Notes: generated from the letters alone by a model not told the origin. Numbered from the stretch's first letter, positions 1 to 6,528 are shown. The stretch is 6,733 nucleotides of DNA from Burkholderiales bacterium (GCA_947458895.1 CANHBY010000068.1:1-6733); one strand, 5' to 3'. Program-made: numbers and translations.

Positions 1-779
1 GCGTCGGTCGCGCCCACCACAATCACCCCGTCGGCATAGACTGATTGGCCAAACATGCTGCCCAAAAATCCATCCGGCATGTTCACATCGAGTTCGCTCA
101 GCATGCCTGCCAGCTGGCCGATGTTTCCCGCGGCTATCACCACGGTGACACCCTTGTCGAGGAGGGCTTGAAAGGCGTTCTCAAAGTCCTGGATGGTGTC
201 GCCGAGATCACTATTGAAGTCATCGACGGCCTGCTTAGCCAGCGCCTGAAACTGGTCCTTGGACTCTTGTCGGGTTTCAGCCGACCACCGGGAATAGTCT
301 GCCCCATGCTCTTTTGCAAAGCGTAATCGGAGCGCTTTGAAGTCTTTTCTAAAAAGTTTCGCTGGCGTGAGGCCGAGCGACAAATTGATGACCTCCGGCG
401 GGTTCTCCGAACCCGCAATGGTCATCAATTGGTCTGGGATTGATTTGGTGGCCTTGACTTGCTGGCGCAAAACCTCAACGGCTGGTTGAGACAGCGCCTG
501 CTCAGCCACATACGCAACTCTATCCCCATGGATCCGCCCGCGGGGGTCGGCCTGAAAATCATCGAGGACCAAAATCTCGACACCCTCAGGCCGGGAATTC
601 TTGAAGCCATAGTCAATCCGGCCCCCCCGGTAAACCTCCCGAAGACTGCGGCCCAGGTGCTTCACCATAATCTCTTCAAGCTGCTTACCAGATGGATCGC
701 TCGATGCCTCGCCCGAGATATCGCACAACACATCGCCCGCTCGCTCAACCCCAAAGTCCACACTGTACTGAATGGTCAT
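1..779 (-). CDS. S8 (subtilisin-like) serine peptidase, N-terminal part; C-terminus beyond window
   Basis: An open frame runs from an ATG at 779 to the window edge, 259 codons with no stop. The translation shows the subtilase order of motifs. ILVLDDF (residues 69-75) fits the catalytic Asp strand. HGDRVA (84-89) fits the catalytic His with its HG..V signature. INLSLG (131-136) is the conserved core strand. VVIAAGN (213-219) carries the oxyanion-hole Asn219, and VIVVGATDA (252-259) is the strand that follows it. The catalytic GTS.A Ser should lie outside the window. There is no signal peptide or membrane segment, so the protein may be cytosolic or exported by a leaderless route. Asp and His are only about 11 residues apart, and 73 mostly charged, helical-looking residues separate INLSLG from the GVTVVIAAGN strand. 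The frame is open back to a TGA at 849-851, but no ATG, GTG or TTG lies in between; the ribosome site is weak (GAAG). The family call is firm; substrate and role are unknown. Confidence 0.85.
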   Translation of the reverse strand, partial: MTIQYSVDFGVERAGDVLCDISGEASSDPSGKQLEEIMVKHLGRSLREVYRGGRIDYGFKNSRPEGVEILVLDDFQADPRGRIHGDRVAYVAEQALSQPAVEVLRQQVKATKSIPDQLMTIAGSENPPEVINLSLGLTPAKLFRKDFKALRLRFAKEHGADYSRWSAETRQESKDQFQALAKQAVDDFNSDLGDTIQDFENAFQALLDKGVTVVIAAGNIGQLAGMLSELDVNMPDGFLGSMFGQSVYADGVIVVGATD

Positions 780-796
780 ATCGCTTCGCCAGTTTC

Positions 797-813
797 GCAG
801 CCAAACTGGCTGC
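797..813. repeat. Perfect inverted repeat (7-bp stem, 3-nt loop) in the leader of the S8 peptidase gene
   Basis: GCAGCCA-AAC-TGGCTGC on the plus strand is a perfect 7-bp inverted repeat. It lies 18-34 nt upstream of the peptidase ATG. In the transcript it would fold as a hairpin close to the ribosome-binding region; as DNA it could be an operator half-site pair. No U-tract follows, so it is not a terminator. Function is inferred only from position. Confidence 0.45.
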
Positions 814-838
814 CACCCTACACGTCGGAACTGAAAGT

Positions 839-859
839 GGTTTTCGATTCACGAAAACC
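839..859. promoter_or_regulatory. Perfect 8-bp inverted repeat, candidate operator upstream of the S8 peptidase gene
   Basis: GGTTTTCG-ATTCA-CGAAAACC is an 8-bp perfect inverted repeat with a 5-bp spacer, 60-80 nt upstream of the peptidase ATG. Perfect arms with a 5-bp spacer are typical of sites bound by dimeric regulators. The site also overlaps the TGA that closes the upstream frame. No U-run follows on either strand, so a terminator is unlikely. I could not recognise a convincing -35/-10 pair nearby, so the operator reading is a guess from symmetry and position. Confidence 0.4.
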
Positions 860-1122
860 CTGATCCAACGCCCTCGCCTGGGGCACGCGCGGGCAACACT
901 TGAAGTCACTCCTCGGGGCGGCCCGAGCGTCACAGCATCAGCCGCCAAGCCTCGCTGACAATCGGAAAACGGGCCGGCATAGCCTCTTCACGGGGTCTTC
1001 GATGAATGTGGAGCCCCCGCCGAATGTGGCCCATTCACCGGTGGTTGTGCCTTGAAAACCACCCTCACTCCCCAAATCATCGGCAAAGGCATGCACATTC
1101 AGGGCACCTGAGTGCTGCCCCA

Positions 1123-1154
1123 GAAAAGCAAAAGTCCCACCGAGGTGGGACTTT
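1123..1154 (-). terminator. Intrinsic terminator of the prs-rplY operon
   Basis: In the transcript the sequence AAAGTCCCAC-CTCG-GTGGGACTTT forms a perfect 10-bp stem with a 4-nt loop (1154-1131), followed by a T-rich tail (TTTTGCTTTT including the stem end). It begins 37 nt after the rplY stop codon. The tail is present only on the minus strand, so it should stop transcription leaving rplY and separate the operon from the S8 peptidase gene. Confidence 0.88.
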
Positions 1155-1191
1155 ACAGCAAGTGAAGCGGCAGGCCTGAGCCTGCGTGATG

Positions 1192-1836
1192 TCACTTCTT
1201 GTTTTGCTTTTCGGTCTTCTTGCCCTTGCTGGCGGCAGCGGTGGGTGCGGTAGCCACAACGGGCGCAATTTCTTCTTCGGCGGCAGCCTCAGAAACCGTG
1301 ACCAGCACGGGGTTCTTCTTGCCGTGGGTCACGACCTTCAGGCCGGCTGGCAGGGTGATGTCGCTGACGTGAAGCGATTGGCCCTTGGCCAGGTTGATCA
1401 TGTCGACGGTGATGAACTCAGGCAGAGCGGAGGCCAGGCACTCGACTTGCAGTTCAGTGACGATCTTGTTGATCAAGGCCTTGTCGATCTTGACTGCGGG
1501 TGAGTTTTCTTCGTTGATGAAGTGCAGGGGCACTCGCTTGGAGACCTTGGTGGTGGCATCAACGCGTTGGAAGTCGATGTGCAGCACGATGGGGCGGAAA
1601 GGGTGCACCTGGTGATCACGCAACAAAACCTTTTCGATCTTGCCGTTGATTTCCATGTCGAGGATGGAAGAGTGGAATGCTTCTTTCTTCAGGGCGAAGA
1701 AAAGGGCGTTGTGATCGAGTTCGATCATGGCCGGTGTACCAGCACCATAGACAATGCCAGGGACCTTGTTGGCAATGCGCAGGCGGCGGCTCGCTCCGGT
1801 CCCCTGCAGGGTGCGCTCATAGGCGACGAATTTCAT
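1192..1836 (-). CDS. rplY: 50S ribosomal protein L25, long CTC/TL5 form
   Basis: This is the 5S-rRNA-binding protein of the large ribosomal subunit, 214 residues. The N-terminal L25 domain (about 1-95) shows the family signatures [34 protein letters not shown] and [13 protein letters not shown] second beta-rich domain (about 96-185) ends in a low-complexity Ala/Lys tail ([11 protein letters not shown]), as in the CTC form rather than the short single-domain E. coli L25. I chose the ATG at 1836 because GGAG (1846-1843) stands 6 nt upstream; a TTG at 1848 would add four residues and would overlap that site. The gene follows prs after 139 nt and is closed by an intrinsic terminator. L25 autoregulates translation in E. 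coli, and the leader here is structured, so leader-based control is plausible. The usual downstream gene, pth, is absent. Confidence 0.95.
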   Translation of the reverse strand: MKFVAYERTLQGTGASRRLRIANKVPGIVYGAGTPAMIELDHNALFFALKKEAFHSSILDMEINGKIEKVLLRDHQVHPFRPIVLHIDFQRVDATTKVSKRVPLHFINEENSPAVKIDKALINKIVTELQVECLASALPEFITVDMINLAKGQSLHVSDITLPAGLKVVTHGKKNPVLVTVSEAAAEEEIAPVVATAPTAAASKGKKTEKQNKK

Positions 1837-1846
1837 AATCAGCTCC

Positions 1847-1876
1847 AAAAAAAGAAACGCTCGCGACCAAGCGTTT
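1847..1876 (-). terminator. Terminator-like hairpin abutting the rplY Shine-Dalgarno (candidate attenuator)
   Basis: In the transcript AAACGCTTG-GTCG-CGAGCGTTT forms a 9-bp stem (one G-U pair, tetraloop) at 1876-1855, followed by one C and seven U (1853-1847). The rplY GGAG begins at the very next base, 1846. By form this is a good intrinsic terminator, yet it lies between prs and rplY and would end the RNA just before the ribosome site. It may be a regulated attenuator, or the U-run may act only as a ribosome-recruiting tract. The hairpin is visible; its use is inferred. Confidence 0.6.
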
Positions 1877-1928
1877 TCGGATGTTTGCCTTGCGGCAACG
1901 ATGACAAGCGCTTTGTTTCACACAAGCG
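1868..1928 (-). repeat. Three copies of a hexamer in the rplY leader
   Basis: CAAGCG (CGCTTG in the transcript) occurs at 1868-1873, 1905-1910 and 1923-1928. The last two sit in near-palindromic contexts, ACAAGCGCTTTGT and ACAAGCGCTTG, exactly 18 bp apart. The first forms the 5' arm of the terminator-like hairpin before rplY. Because CAAGCG and CGCTTG are complementary, the upstream palindromes could pair with that arm and act as an antiterminator. This is a structural possibility only. Confidence 0.4.
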
Positions 1929-1966
1929 CTTGCTTCGGCAAGGCCCTGCCGAAGCAAGGCCTTGCC
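1929..1966 (-). promoter_or_regulatory. Two overlapping, mutually exclusive hairpins just after prs
   Basis: Hairpin A pairs GGCAAGGCC (1966-1958) with GGCCTTGCC (1945-1937), a 9-bp stem with a 12-nt loop, starting 9 nt after the prs stop codon. Hairpin B pairs CTTGCTTCGGCA (1958-1947) with TGCCGAAGCAAG (1940-1929), a 12-bp stem with a 6-nt loop. They share bases 1937-1940 and 1958, and each stem occupies the other's loop, so only one can form. No U-tract follows either, so they are not simple terminators. They could be an mRNA processing or stability element, or a switch for rplY. Confidence 0.5.
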
Positions 1967-1975
1967 TGAAGAGGG

Positions 1976-2938
1976 TTAAAAATTGTTGTTTTGCTCTGCA
2001 AACAAGGAGGTGACCGACTCACCATCGGAGATGCGGCGGATGGTTTCAGCAAACAGGAAAGCCACTGACAGTTGGCGAACTTTGCTGCACTTTTTGCCAT
2101 CTTCGCTCAGGGGAATGGTGTTCGAGATCACGACTTCGTCGAGGGCTGAATTGCTGATGCGCTCGAGTGCCGGGCCGGAGAACACGGCGTGGGTGCAGTA
2201 GGCATACACGCTTTTGGCGCCACGCTCTTTGAGCACTTCGGCTGCTTTGACCAAGGTGCCTGCAGTGTCGATCATGTCGTCCATGATGACGCAGTTGCGG
2301 CCATCGATTTCGCCAATCACGTGCATGACTTCAGACACGTTGGCCTTGGGGCGACGCTTGTCAATGATGGCCAGCTCGCAGCTGAGTTGCTTGGCCAGTG
2401 CTCGGGCGCGCACCACGCCCCCGACGTCAGGTGACACGACGACCAGGTCTTGGTAGCGCTTGCTTTGCAGATCGGCCAGCAGCACAGGAGAAGCGTAGAT
2501 GTTGTCAACGGGGATATTGAAGAAGCCCTGGATCTGGTCGGCGTGCAGGTCCATGGTGAGCAGGCGATCAACGCCGACGGCTTCCAGCATGTTGGCCACG
2601 ACCTTTGCGCTGATGGGCACACGGGTGGAGCGTGGACGACGATCTTGCCGGGCGTAGCCGTAGTAAGGGATCACGGCAGTGACTCGGCGGGCAGAGGCCC
2701 GCTTGAGGGCATCGACCATGATGCAGAGTTCCATCAGGTTCTCGTTGGTCGGCGCGCAGGTGGGCTGAATCACGAAGGTGTCGCGTGCTCGAACGTTTTG
2801 TTCAATTTCGACGGCCACTTCGCCATCAGAGAACCTGCCGACTGAGGCTTTACCCAGCTCAATGCCCAGGTGAGAAGCCATTTCTTGGGCCAGAGCTGGA
2901 TTGGCGTTGCCTGTGAAAAGCACCGTATTGAAAAGCAT
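1976..2938 (-). CDS. prs: Ribose-phosphate pyrophosphokinase (PRPP synthetase)
   Basis: The enzyme transfers pyrophosphate from ATP to ribose 5-phosphate and makes PRPP for nucleotide, NAD, histidine and tryptophan synthesis in the cytosol. The 320-residue product has the full class I pattern. FSDGE (36-40) and the [10 protein letters not shown] loop (97-106) bind [15 protein letters not shown] (129-140) contains the conserved His132. The flexible catalytic loop holds DKRRPKAN (193-200) with Lys194 and Arg196, and DDMIDTAGT (220-228) is the PRPP-binding signature. Length is normal for the family and no key residue is missing. The ATG at 2938 has GGAG (2947-2944) 5 nt upstream. The 164-nt gap after tRNA-Gln could hold an internal promoter; the best pair I find, TTGTCA (3080-3075) with TTTAGC (3056-3051) at 18 bp, is weak. 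The 11-bp palindrome GGTGCCGCACC (2981-2991) lies 43 bp before the start. Confidence 0.97.
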   Translation of the reverse strand: MLFNTVLFTGNANPALAQEMASHLGIELGKASVGRFSDGEVAVEIEQNVRARDTFVIQPTCAPTNENLMELCIMVDALKRASARRVTAVIPYYGYARQDRRPRSTRVPISAKVVANMLEAVGVDRLLTMDLHADQIQGFFNIPVDNIYASPVLLADLQSKRYQDLVVVSPDVGGVVRARALAKQLSCELAIIDKRRPKANVSEVMHVIGEIDGRNCVIMDDMIDTAGTLVKAAEVLKERGAKSVYAYCTHAVFSGPALERISNSALDEVVISNTIPLSEDGKKCSKVRQLSVAFLFAETIRRISDGESVTSLFAEQNNNF

Positions 2939-3102
2939 GGCTACTCCGACGAGAAAGTTGGTCGACGGTGCATTACCTACGGTGCCGCACCTTCACTGAA
3001 CTTCAAGCCGGGGCAAATTGAGGCTCTGGGTAGAGCGGGCCAGATGGTGCGCTAAAGCGAAGCACGAGCAGGCCTGACAACTTGCGACCGGCCTCAAGAT
3101 GT

Positions 3103-3179
3103 TGGCAGGGGAAGAAGGATTCGAACCTTCGCATGTCGGAATCAAAATCCGATGCCTTAACCAGCTTGGCGACTCCCCT
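3103..3179 (-). tRNA. tRNA-Gln, anticodon UUG
   Basis: The 77-nt gene folds into a full cloverleaf with an encoded CCA end. The acceptor stem pairs AGGGGAG with TTCCCCT, the D stem pairs GCC with GGC, and the anticodon stem TCGGA/TCCGA closes the loop TTTTGAT with anticodon TTG at 3145-3143. The T arm is GAAGG-TTCGAAT-CCTTC and the discriminator is G73. The anticodon, G73 and the weak first pair fit glutaminyl-tRNA synthetase recognition. The first pair is A1-U72, with a G7-U66 wobble at the stem base. It lies 48 nt after ispE and 164 nt before prs, a position also held by tRNA-Gln in relatives, so it is probably cut from a longer transcript. Confidence 0.95.
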
Positions 3180-3227
3180 ACACCGGCCCTGGTGGATGCC
3201 ACACAGAGCCGCTTACTCGCTGCGCGA

Positions 3228-4115
3228 TCAGTCTGAAGCCCAGCCCCGCAAAGGATGGGCATTCTGACTGACACACACCCGGCCGACCCACCCCGGTGGA
3301 AGCGATTCCAGCCAAAGGCTTGCAGCCGAGGTGCTGCAATTCTGATTCTCGTTCAGCCTGGCGAACACTGCGCTTCCGGAGCCTGTCATGCGGCTGTTGC
3401 CGAATTGGGCGTTTAGAAGTTGCAGTGCCTTCGCGATGTCTGGGCAAACCGCTTCAGCGGCTGCTTGCAAATCGTTTTGGCCCCATCCCTCAGTAAATTG
3501 AGGAAGATGCTGTCCGAGAAAACCGTAGACTATACCAGCATGTGGGCGAACAGCCAAGAGGGGGTTGGTGAAAACAAGGCTCGTTTGCGCGCCTGTGGGT
3601 GGTTTAGCCACCACAAAAGTTTGCTGCGGTAGTTCGATGGGGGTGAGTTTTTCACCGATGCCCTCAACCCAGGCGTTTTGTCCACCGACAAAGAAGGGGA
3701 CATCGGCACCCAGTGGCAGGGCCAGAGATTGCAGTTGAGACCGTGGCCAGTTCAGGCCCCAAAGTCGGTTCAGGGCCAGCAGCGTGGTAGCCGCATCGGA
3801 GCTGCCGCCGCCCATGCCGGCGCCGCTGGGGATTTGCTTGTCAATGCGGATGTGCACACCCTGCGTGGTGCTACTGGCGGCTTGCAGCGCGCGCGCTGCT
3901 CTCAAACAGAGGTCGTCAGGAGGCAGGGGTGTGTGGAGGTCTTCGCGGGAAATTTGGCCGTCAGTGCGGCGCTCGAAGTGAAGCGTGTCTTGCCAATCGA
4001 GCAGCACAAAGGCCGATTGCAGAAGGTGGTAGCCGTCAGCACGCTTTCCGACCACGTGCAGGAAGAGATTGAGCTTGGCTGGAGCAGGGACGTCGTACAG
4101 GTGGCGCAGTGACAT
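3228..4115 (-). CDS. ispE: 4-diphosphocytidyl-2-C-methyl-D-erythritol kinase
   Basis: IspE phosphorylates the 2-hydroxyl of 4-diphosphocytidyl-methylerythritol with ATP, in the cytosolic MEP route to isoprenoids. The 295-residue product is a GHMP kinase. Motif 1 is PAPAKLNLFLHVVGKRADGYH, with the catalytic Lys14. The glycine-rich ATP loop IPSGAGMGGGSSDAA lies at 95-109. LGADVPFF (135-142) contains the catalytic Asp138, and motif 3 MTGSGSAVFA is near 243-252. Length is normal for this family. It starts 22 nt after the lolB stop and has no strong ribosome site (only a distant GAAG), so translation may be coupled to lolB. The C-terminal end (VSQNAHPLRGWASD) is the usual short tail. tRNA-Gln follows after 48 nt. 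Confidence 0.96.
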   Translation of the reverse strand: MSLRHLYDVPAPAKLNLFLHVVGKRADGYHLLQSAFVLLDWQDTLHFERRTDGQISREDLHTPLPPDDLCLRAARALQAASSTTQGVHIRIDKQIPSGAGMGGGSSDAATTLLALNRLWGLNWPRSQLQSLALPLGADVPFFVGGQNAWVEGIGEKLTPIELPQQTFVVAKPPTGAQTSLVFTNPLLAVRPHAGIVYGFLGQHLPQFTEGWGQNDLQAAAEAVCPDIAKALQLLNAQFGNSRMTGSGSAVFARLNENQNCSTSAASLWLESLPPGWVGRVCVSQNAHPLRGWASD

Positions 4116-4137
4116 GTGAATACAAGGACTTCAGTCT

Positions 4138-4737
4138 CTAAATCAGGAGGCGCGCCAGAACGGTGATGCTGGGTGCCTCGGGCCGTTCAGCAATGATGAC
4201 GCCTTGCGCCAAGCGGTCGAGTTTGATGATCCAGCCGATCTGGGTGAATCCGATGGTGGGGCCTGGGCTTGCTTCGCTGGGCGCGCCGGGCCAGGGGCGC
4301 CCATGCAGCCAATCGAAGAGGGCCTGCACAGGCACCTGCTCGCCCAGAAGGTCTTCGCTCAATGCGTTGAGGCTGGGATAGTCGCGGTCGCCGTCGGCTG
4401 TGGAAAGCCGGACGTGCTGTGGGCTCCATTGGGCGCGTCCCAACAAGGTGCCCAGGGGGCTTGAGAGTTCGAGCTTACCGGAGGTGCCGTCTGTGCTTTG
4501 CAGATCGAACAGGGCGCTGAGGCTGTGACCTGGGGTGTCGTCGAGCGAGGCCACACGCACAGAGAGCCGGCCGGAGAGGCTGGAGTCCCGGGGGATTGGG
4601 GTGGCGCTCGGCAGCTGTTGGGTGGCGCAGGCAGTCAGCCAAAGGCAGACAACGGCCGCCACCCATCGAAACGAACAGCGCCAGCCCTTTGTGCCGTCCA
4701 CGCAGGGGTCAGATGATTGATGACACGCCCTAGGCAC
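4138..4737 (-). CDS. lolB: Outer-membrane lipoprotein insertion protein LolB
   Basis: LolB is the outer-membrane receptor that accepts lipoproteins from periplasmic LolA and inserts them in the outer membrane. The 199-residue product has a hydrophobic stretch (WVAAVVCLWL, 25-34) ending in a lipobox LTAC with lipidated Cys37. Mature-protein features of the family follow: SLSGRLSVRV near 53-62, KLELSSPLGTLLG, ALFDWLHGRPWPG, and the IGWIIKLDRL strand near the C-terminus. Identification rests on these plus its place directly before ispE. The GTG at 4737 is preceded by AAAGGGG (4753-4747) with a 9-nt spacer. It leaves an unusually long polar stretch, with three extra Cys, before the hydrophobic core. 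A GTG at 4701 would give a more typical signal peptide but has no ribosome site. It lies 18 nt after the TPR gene. Confidence 0.88.
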   Translation of the reverse strand: MPRACHQSSDPCVDGTKGWRCSFRWVAAVVCLWLTACATQQLPSATPIPRDSSLSGRLSVRVASLDDTPGHSLSALFDLQSTDGTSGKLELSSPLGTLLGRAQWSPQHVRLSTADGDRDYPSLNALSEDLLGEQVPVQALFDWLHGRPWPGAPSEASPGPTIGFTQIGWIIKLDRLAQGVIIAERPEAPSITVLARLLI

Positions 4738-4755
4738 TGGCAGCCACCCCTTTGT

Positions 4756-6528
4756 TCACAAATCAACTTTCAGGCGTGCCAGGGTCTCTTTGAGCACATC
4801 GTTGTTGGCATCACGCTTGTAGCCATCACGCCAGACACGCATTGCTTCGTCTCGCTCTCCCGTGACCCAAAGCAACTCACCTAGATGCGCGCCGATTTCG
4901 GGGTCGGGACGGGCTTTGAAGGCCATTCGCAGAAGGCTAAGAGCCTCGGTTCGGTTGCTCATCCGATATTCGACCCAGGCCATGCTGTCCATCACGAAGG
5001 GGTCACGTGGGGCCAGTGCGAGAGCTCGCTGAATCAGCGTTTTGGCCTCTGGCAGACGCATGTTGCGATCAGCCCAGGTGTAGCCTAGGGCATTGAGTGC
5101 GTTGTAGTGGTCAGGCTTGAGGTCGATGACTCGGCGCAGCAAGCGTTCCATGTCGCCAAGCCGGTTGAGCTTTTCTTCCACCATGGCTTGCTCGTACAAC
5201 AGTTCAATATCGTTGGGGAGGCGCTGGTTGGCGCTGCTGAGAACTTTCTGGGCCTCCGACCATTGTTTGGCTTCACGGAGCACCAGGGTTTCAAGCAGAA
5301 CCTTGGTGCGATCGTCGGCTTGCTGCTCGCTCAAGCTGCGGATGAGTTTGCGGGCTTCTGCTAACTTGCCTTGTTTGGCCAGGATATGGACCCGTCTTTG
5401 AGTCACGTCAGGGGCTAATCGGGGGTGATCGACTTGGTTCAGCCACGCTTGGGCGGCTGCATGGTCACCCAATTGTTCTGCTGCCTTTGAGAGCAGAATC
5501 CGCGCCTGCTGGCGGTTGAAATGGGGGCTGGTTTCGGTTCTGAAGAGATCGCTGTCAGCCTCGTGAGCTTCCTGGGCTGCGCCTGCCGGGACTAAAGCTT
5601 CTGTTGTGTCCAGAAAGTTTTGTAGCGCGATGATGGCTTCTTTGGGGTTGTGCAGTTCCAGTTGCAGTGTGCCGAGTGCCAGCCAGGCTGCCGCCAAGGT
5701 GGGCTCTTGTTGCGCGATGAATTCGAGCTGGGCGACGGCCTCAGTGAAACGTTGGGTCAGGGTCAGTGCGCGGGAGAAGACCAAGCGCAGGCTCAGATTG
5801 TTGGGGCTATATCGCAGGTAGTCTTCGACGATGACTGCAGCTTGGGGTTCATTGCCCATCAGTTCAATGGCCAGCAGGGCAGGTTCGGAAGCCAAAGGGT
5901 TGAGTGCGTGGGCCCGATGGGCAAATTCGAGCGCGCGTGCATGCTCGTTGGCTGCGGCCCAGATTCTGCCCAGCGCCACGTTGGTGTCGGTGCCTGCGTC
6001 AGCGGTGTTGGCGTAGGGTTTGAAGACCTCTTCGAGCATAGGCGCCAGCTTTTCAGGTTGGGCTGTCGAGTTGAGGATGCGTGGCGTGGAGTTAATCAGG
6101 GTGACGCGTTCGGCGGGGGTGCTCAGCTTGAGCAGTGCACTCAGCGGCTCCATGACTTCGGCTCCTCGGCCCATGGCGGTCAGGATGTCGATCAAATAAC
6201 GCTGGGCGCTGGTTGAATCGGGCAGGGCGGCTTGCCAGGCACGGGCCGCTTCGAGGGCCTTGTCGCCGGCTCGGGCCTGCAAAGCGATGTCGGTGCTGCG
6301 CCGGAAGAGGGCCTCGTTTTTGGTCTTGCGGGCTGCATTTAGCAAGACTTGGTAAGAGGTGCCGACATTGCCTGCATTGAGTTCAATCTCGCCCACGAGG
6401 ATTTGGTAGACCAGCGAAGCATCTGCCAAAGCACCGTTCGCCGACGCAAGGATTTTGGGGGGGTGTGCGAACGCCGCTGGCGAACCCAGCAGCATGAAGC
6501 CCATGAGTAGCTTGGTGACAATTTTCAC
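4756..6528 (-). CDS. Exported tetratricopeptide-repeat protein upstream of lolB
   Basis: The gene matches the TPR protein that precedes lolB in Pseudomonas and Burkholderiales; its molecular role is not settled. From the GTG at 6528 it has 590 residues. The N-terminus KIVTKLLMGFMLLGSPAAFA is a good signal peptide, with likely cleavage after AFA (21), so the protein is probably periplasmic or envelope-associated. The rest is helical repeat. A TPR unit reads AAAWLALGTLQLELHNPKEAI. The C-terminal block (477-590) has the conserved ALGYTWADRN, DSMAWVEYR, HLGELLW and MRVWRDGY segments of this family. No TGA or TAG interrupts the frame further upstream, so it could be extended to a GTG at 6702 (648 residues). 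I reject that start because the added 58 residues come from a palindromic repeat and would bury the signal peptide. No clear ribosome site precedes 6528, so the exact start is uncertain. Confidence 0.88.
   Translation of the reverse strand: MKIVTKLLMGFMLLGSPAAFAHPPKILASANGALADASLVYQILVGEIELNAGNVGTSYQVLLNAARKTKNEALFRRSTDIALQARAGDKALEAARAWQAALPDSTSAQRYLIDILTAMGRGAEVMEPLSALLKLSTPAERVTLINSTPRILNSTAQPEKLAPMLEEVFKPYANTADAGTDTNVALGRIWAAANEHARALEFAHRAHALNPLASEPALLAIELMGNEPQAAVIVEDYLRYSPNNLSLRLVFSRALTLTQRFTEAVAQLEFIAQQEPTLAAAWLALGTLQLELHNPKEAIIALQNFLDTTEALVPAGAAQEAHEADSDLFRTETSPHFNRQQARILLSKAAEQLGDHAAAQAWLNQVDHPRLAPDVTQRRVHILAKQGKLAEARKLIRSLSEQQADDRTKVLLETLVLREAKQWSEAQKVLSSANQRLPNDIELLYEQAMVEEKLNRLGDMERLLRRVIDLKPDHYNALNALGYTWADRNMRLPEAKTLIQRALALAPRDPFVMDSMAWVEYRMSNRTEALSLLRMAFKARPDPEIGAHLGELLWVTGERDEAMRVWRDGYKRDANNDVLKETLARLKVDL

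Larger units (their letters stand above)
780..1130. other. About 350 bases without a convincing gene, between the rplY terminator and the S8 peptidase
   Basis: I find no recognisable coding gene here on either strand. A minus-strand frame from 1195 to 938 (85 codons) translates to glycine- and threonine-rich sequence such as GGFQGTTTGEWATFGGG, but it starts inside the 3' end of rplY and reads through the terminator hairpin, so it is not a likely gene as it stands. It could be a decayed remnant. The octamer GAATGTGG occurs twice, at 1004-1011 and 1022-1029. The two inverted repeats near the peptidase start are listed separately. In related bacteria pth would be expected in this position. Confidence 0.6.

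Noticed and set aside
137..616. Minus-strand Arg/Ser-rich frames over the S8 peptidase
   Set aside because: They are out of frame with the subtilase motifs, which run unbroken through the same bases.
459..863. 134-codon plus-strand frame at the left end
   Set aside because: It lies opposite the start and motifs of the S8 peptidase and has no recognisable domain.
1004..1029. Direct repeat of GAATGTGG
   Set aside because: Only two 8-mers with no further extension; chance level.
1192..2845. Plus-strand open frames of 70-163 codons opposite rplY and prs
   Set aside because: They mirror the strongly conserved minus-strand genes, have no family features and no ribosome sites.
3050..3080. Promoter TTGTCA-N18-TTTAGC between tRNA-Gln and prs
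   Set aside because: The -10 matches poorly and the spacing is not ideal, so I mention it under prs but do not list it as a feature.
3678..4464. Plus-strand open frames opposite ispE and lolB
   Set aside because: They are GC-driven shadows of confirmed minus-strand genes; their translations show no recognisable motif.
5650..6216. 188-codon plus-strand frame opposite the TPR gene
   Set aside because: It is antisense to clear TPR repeats, and its composition follows the complement of those codons.
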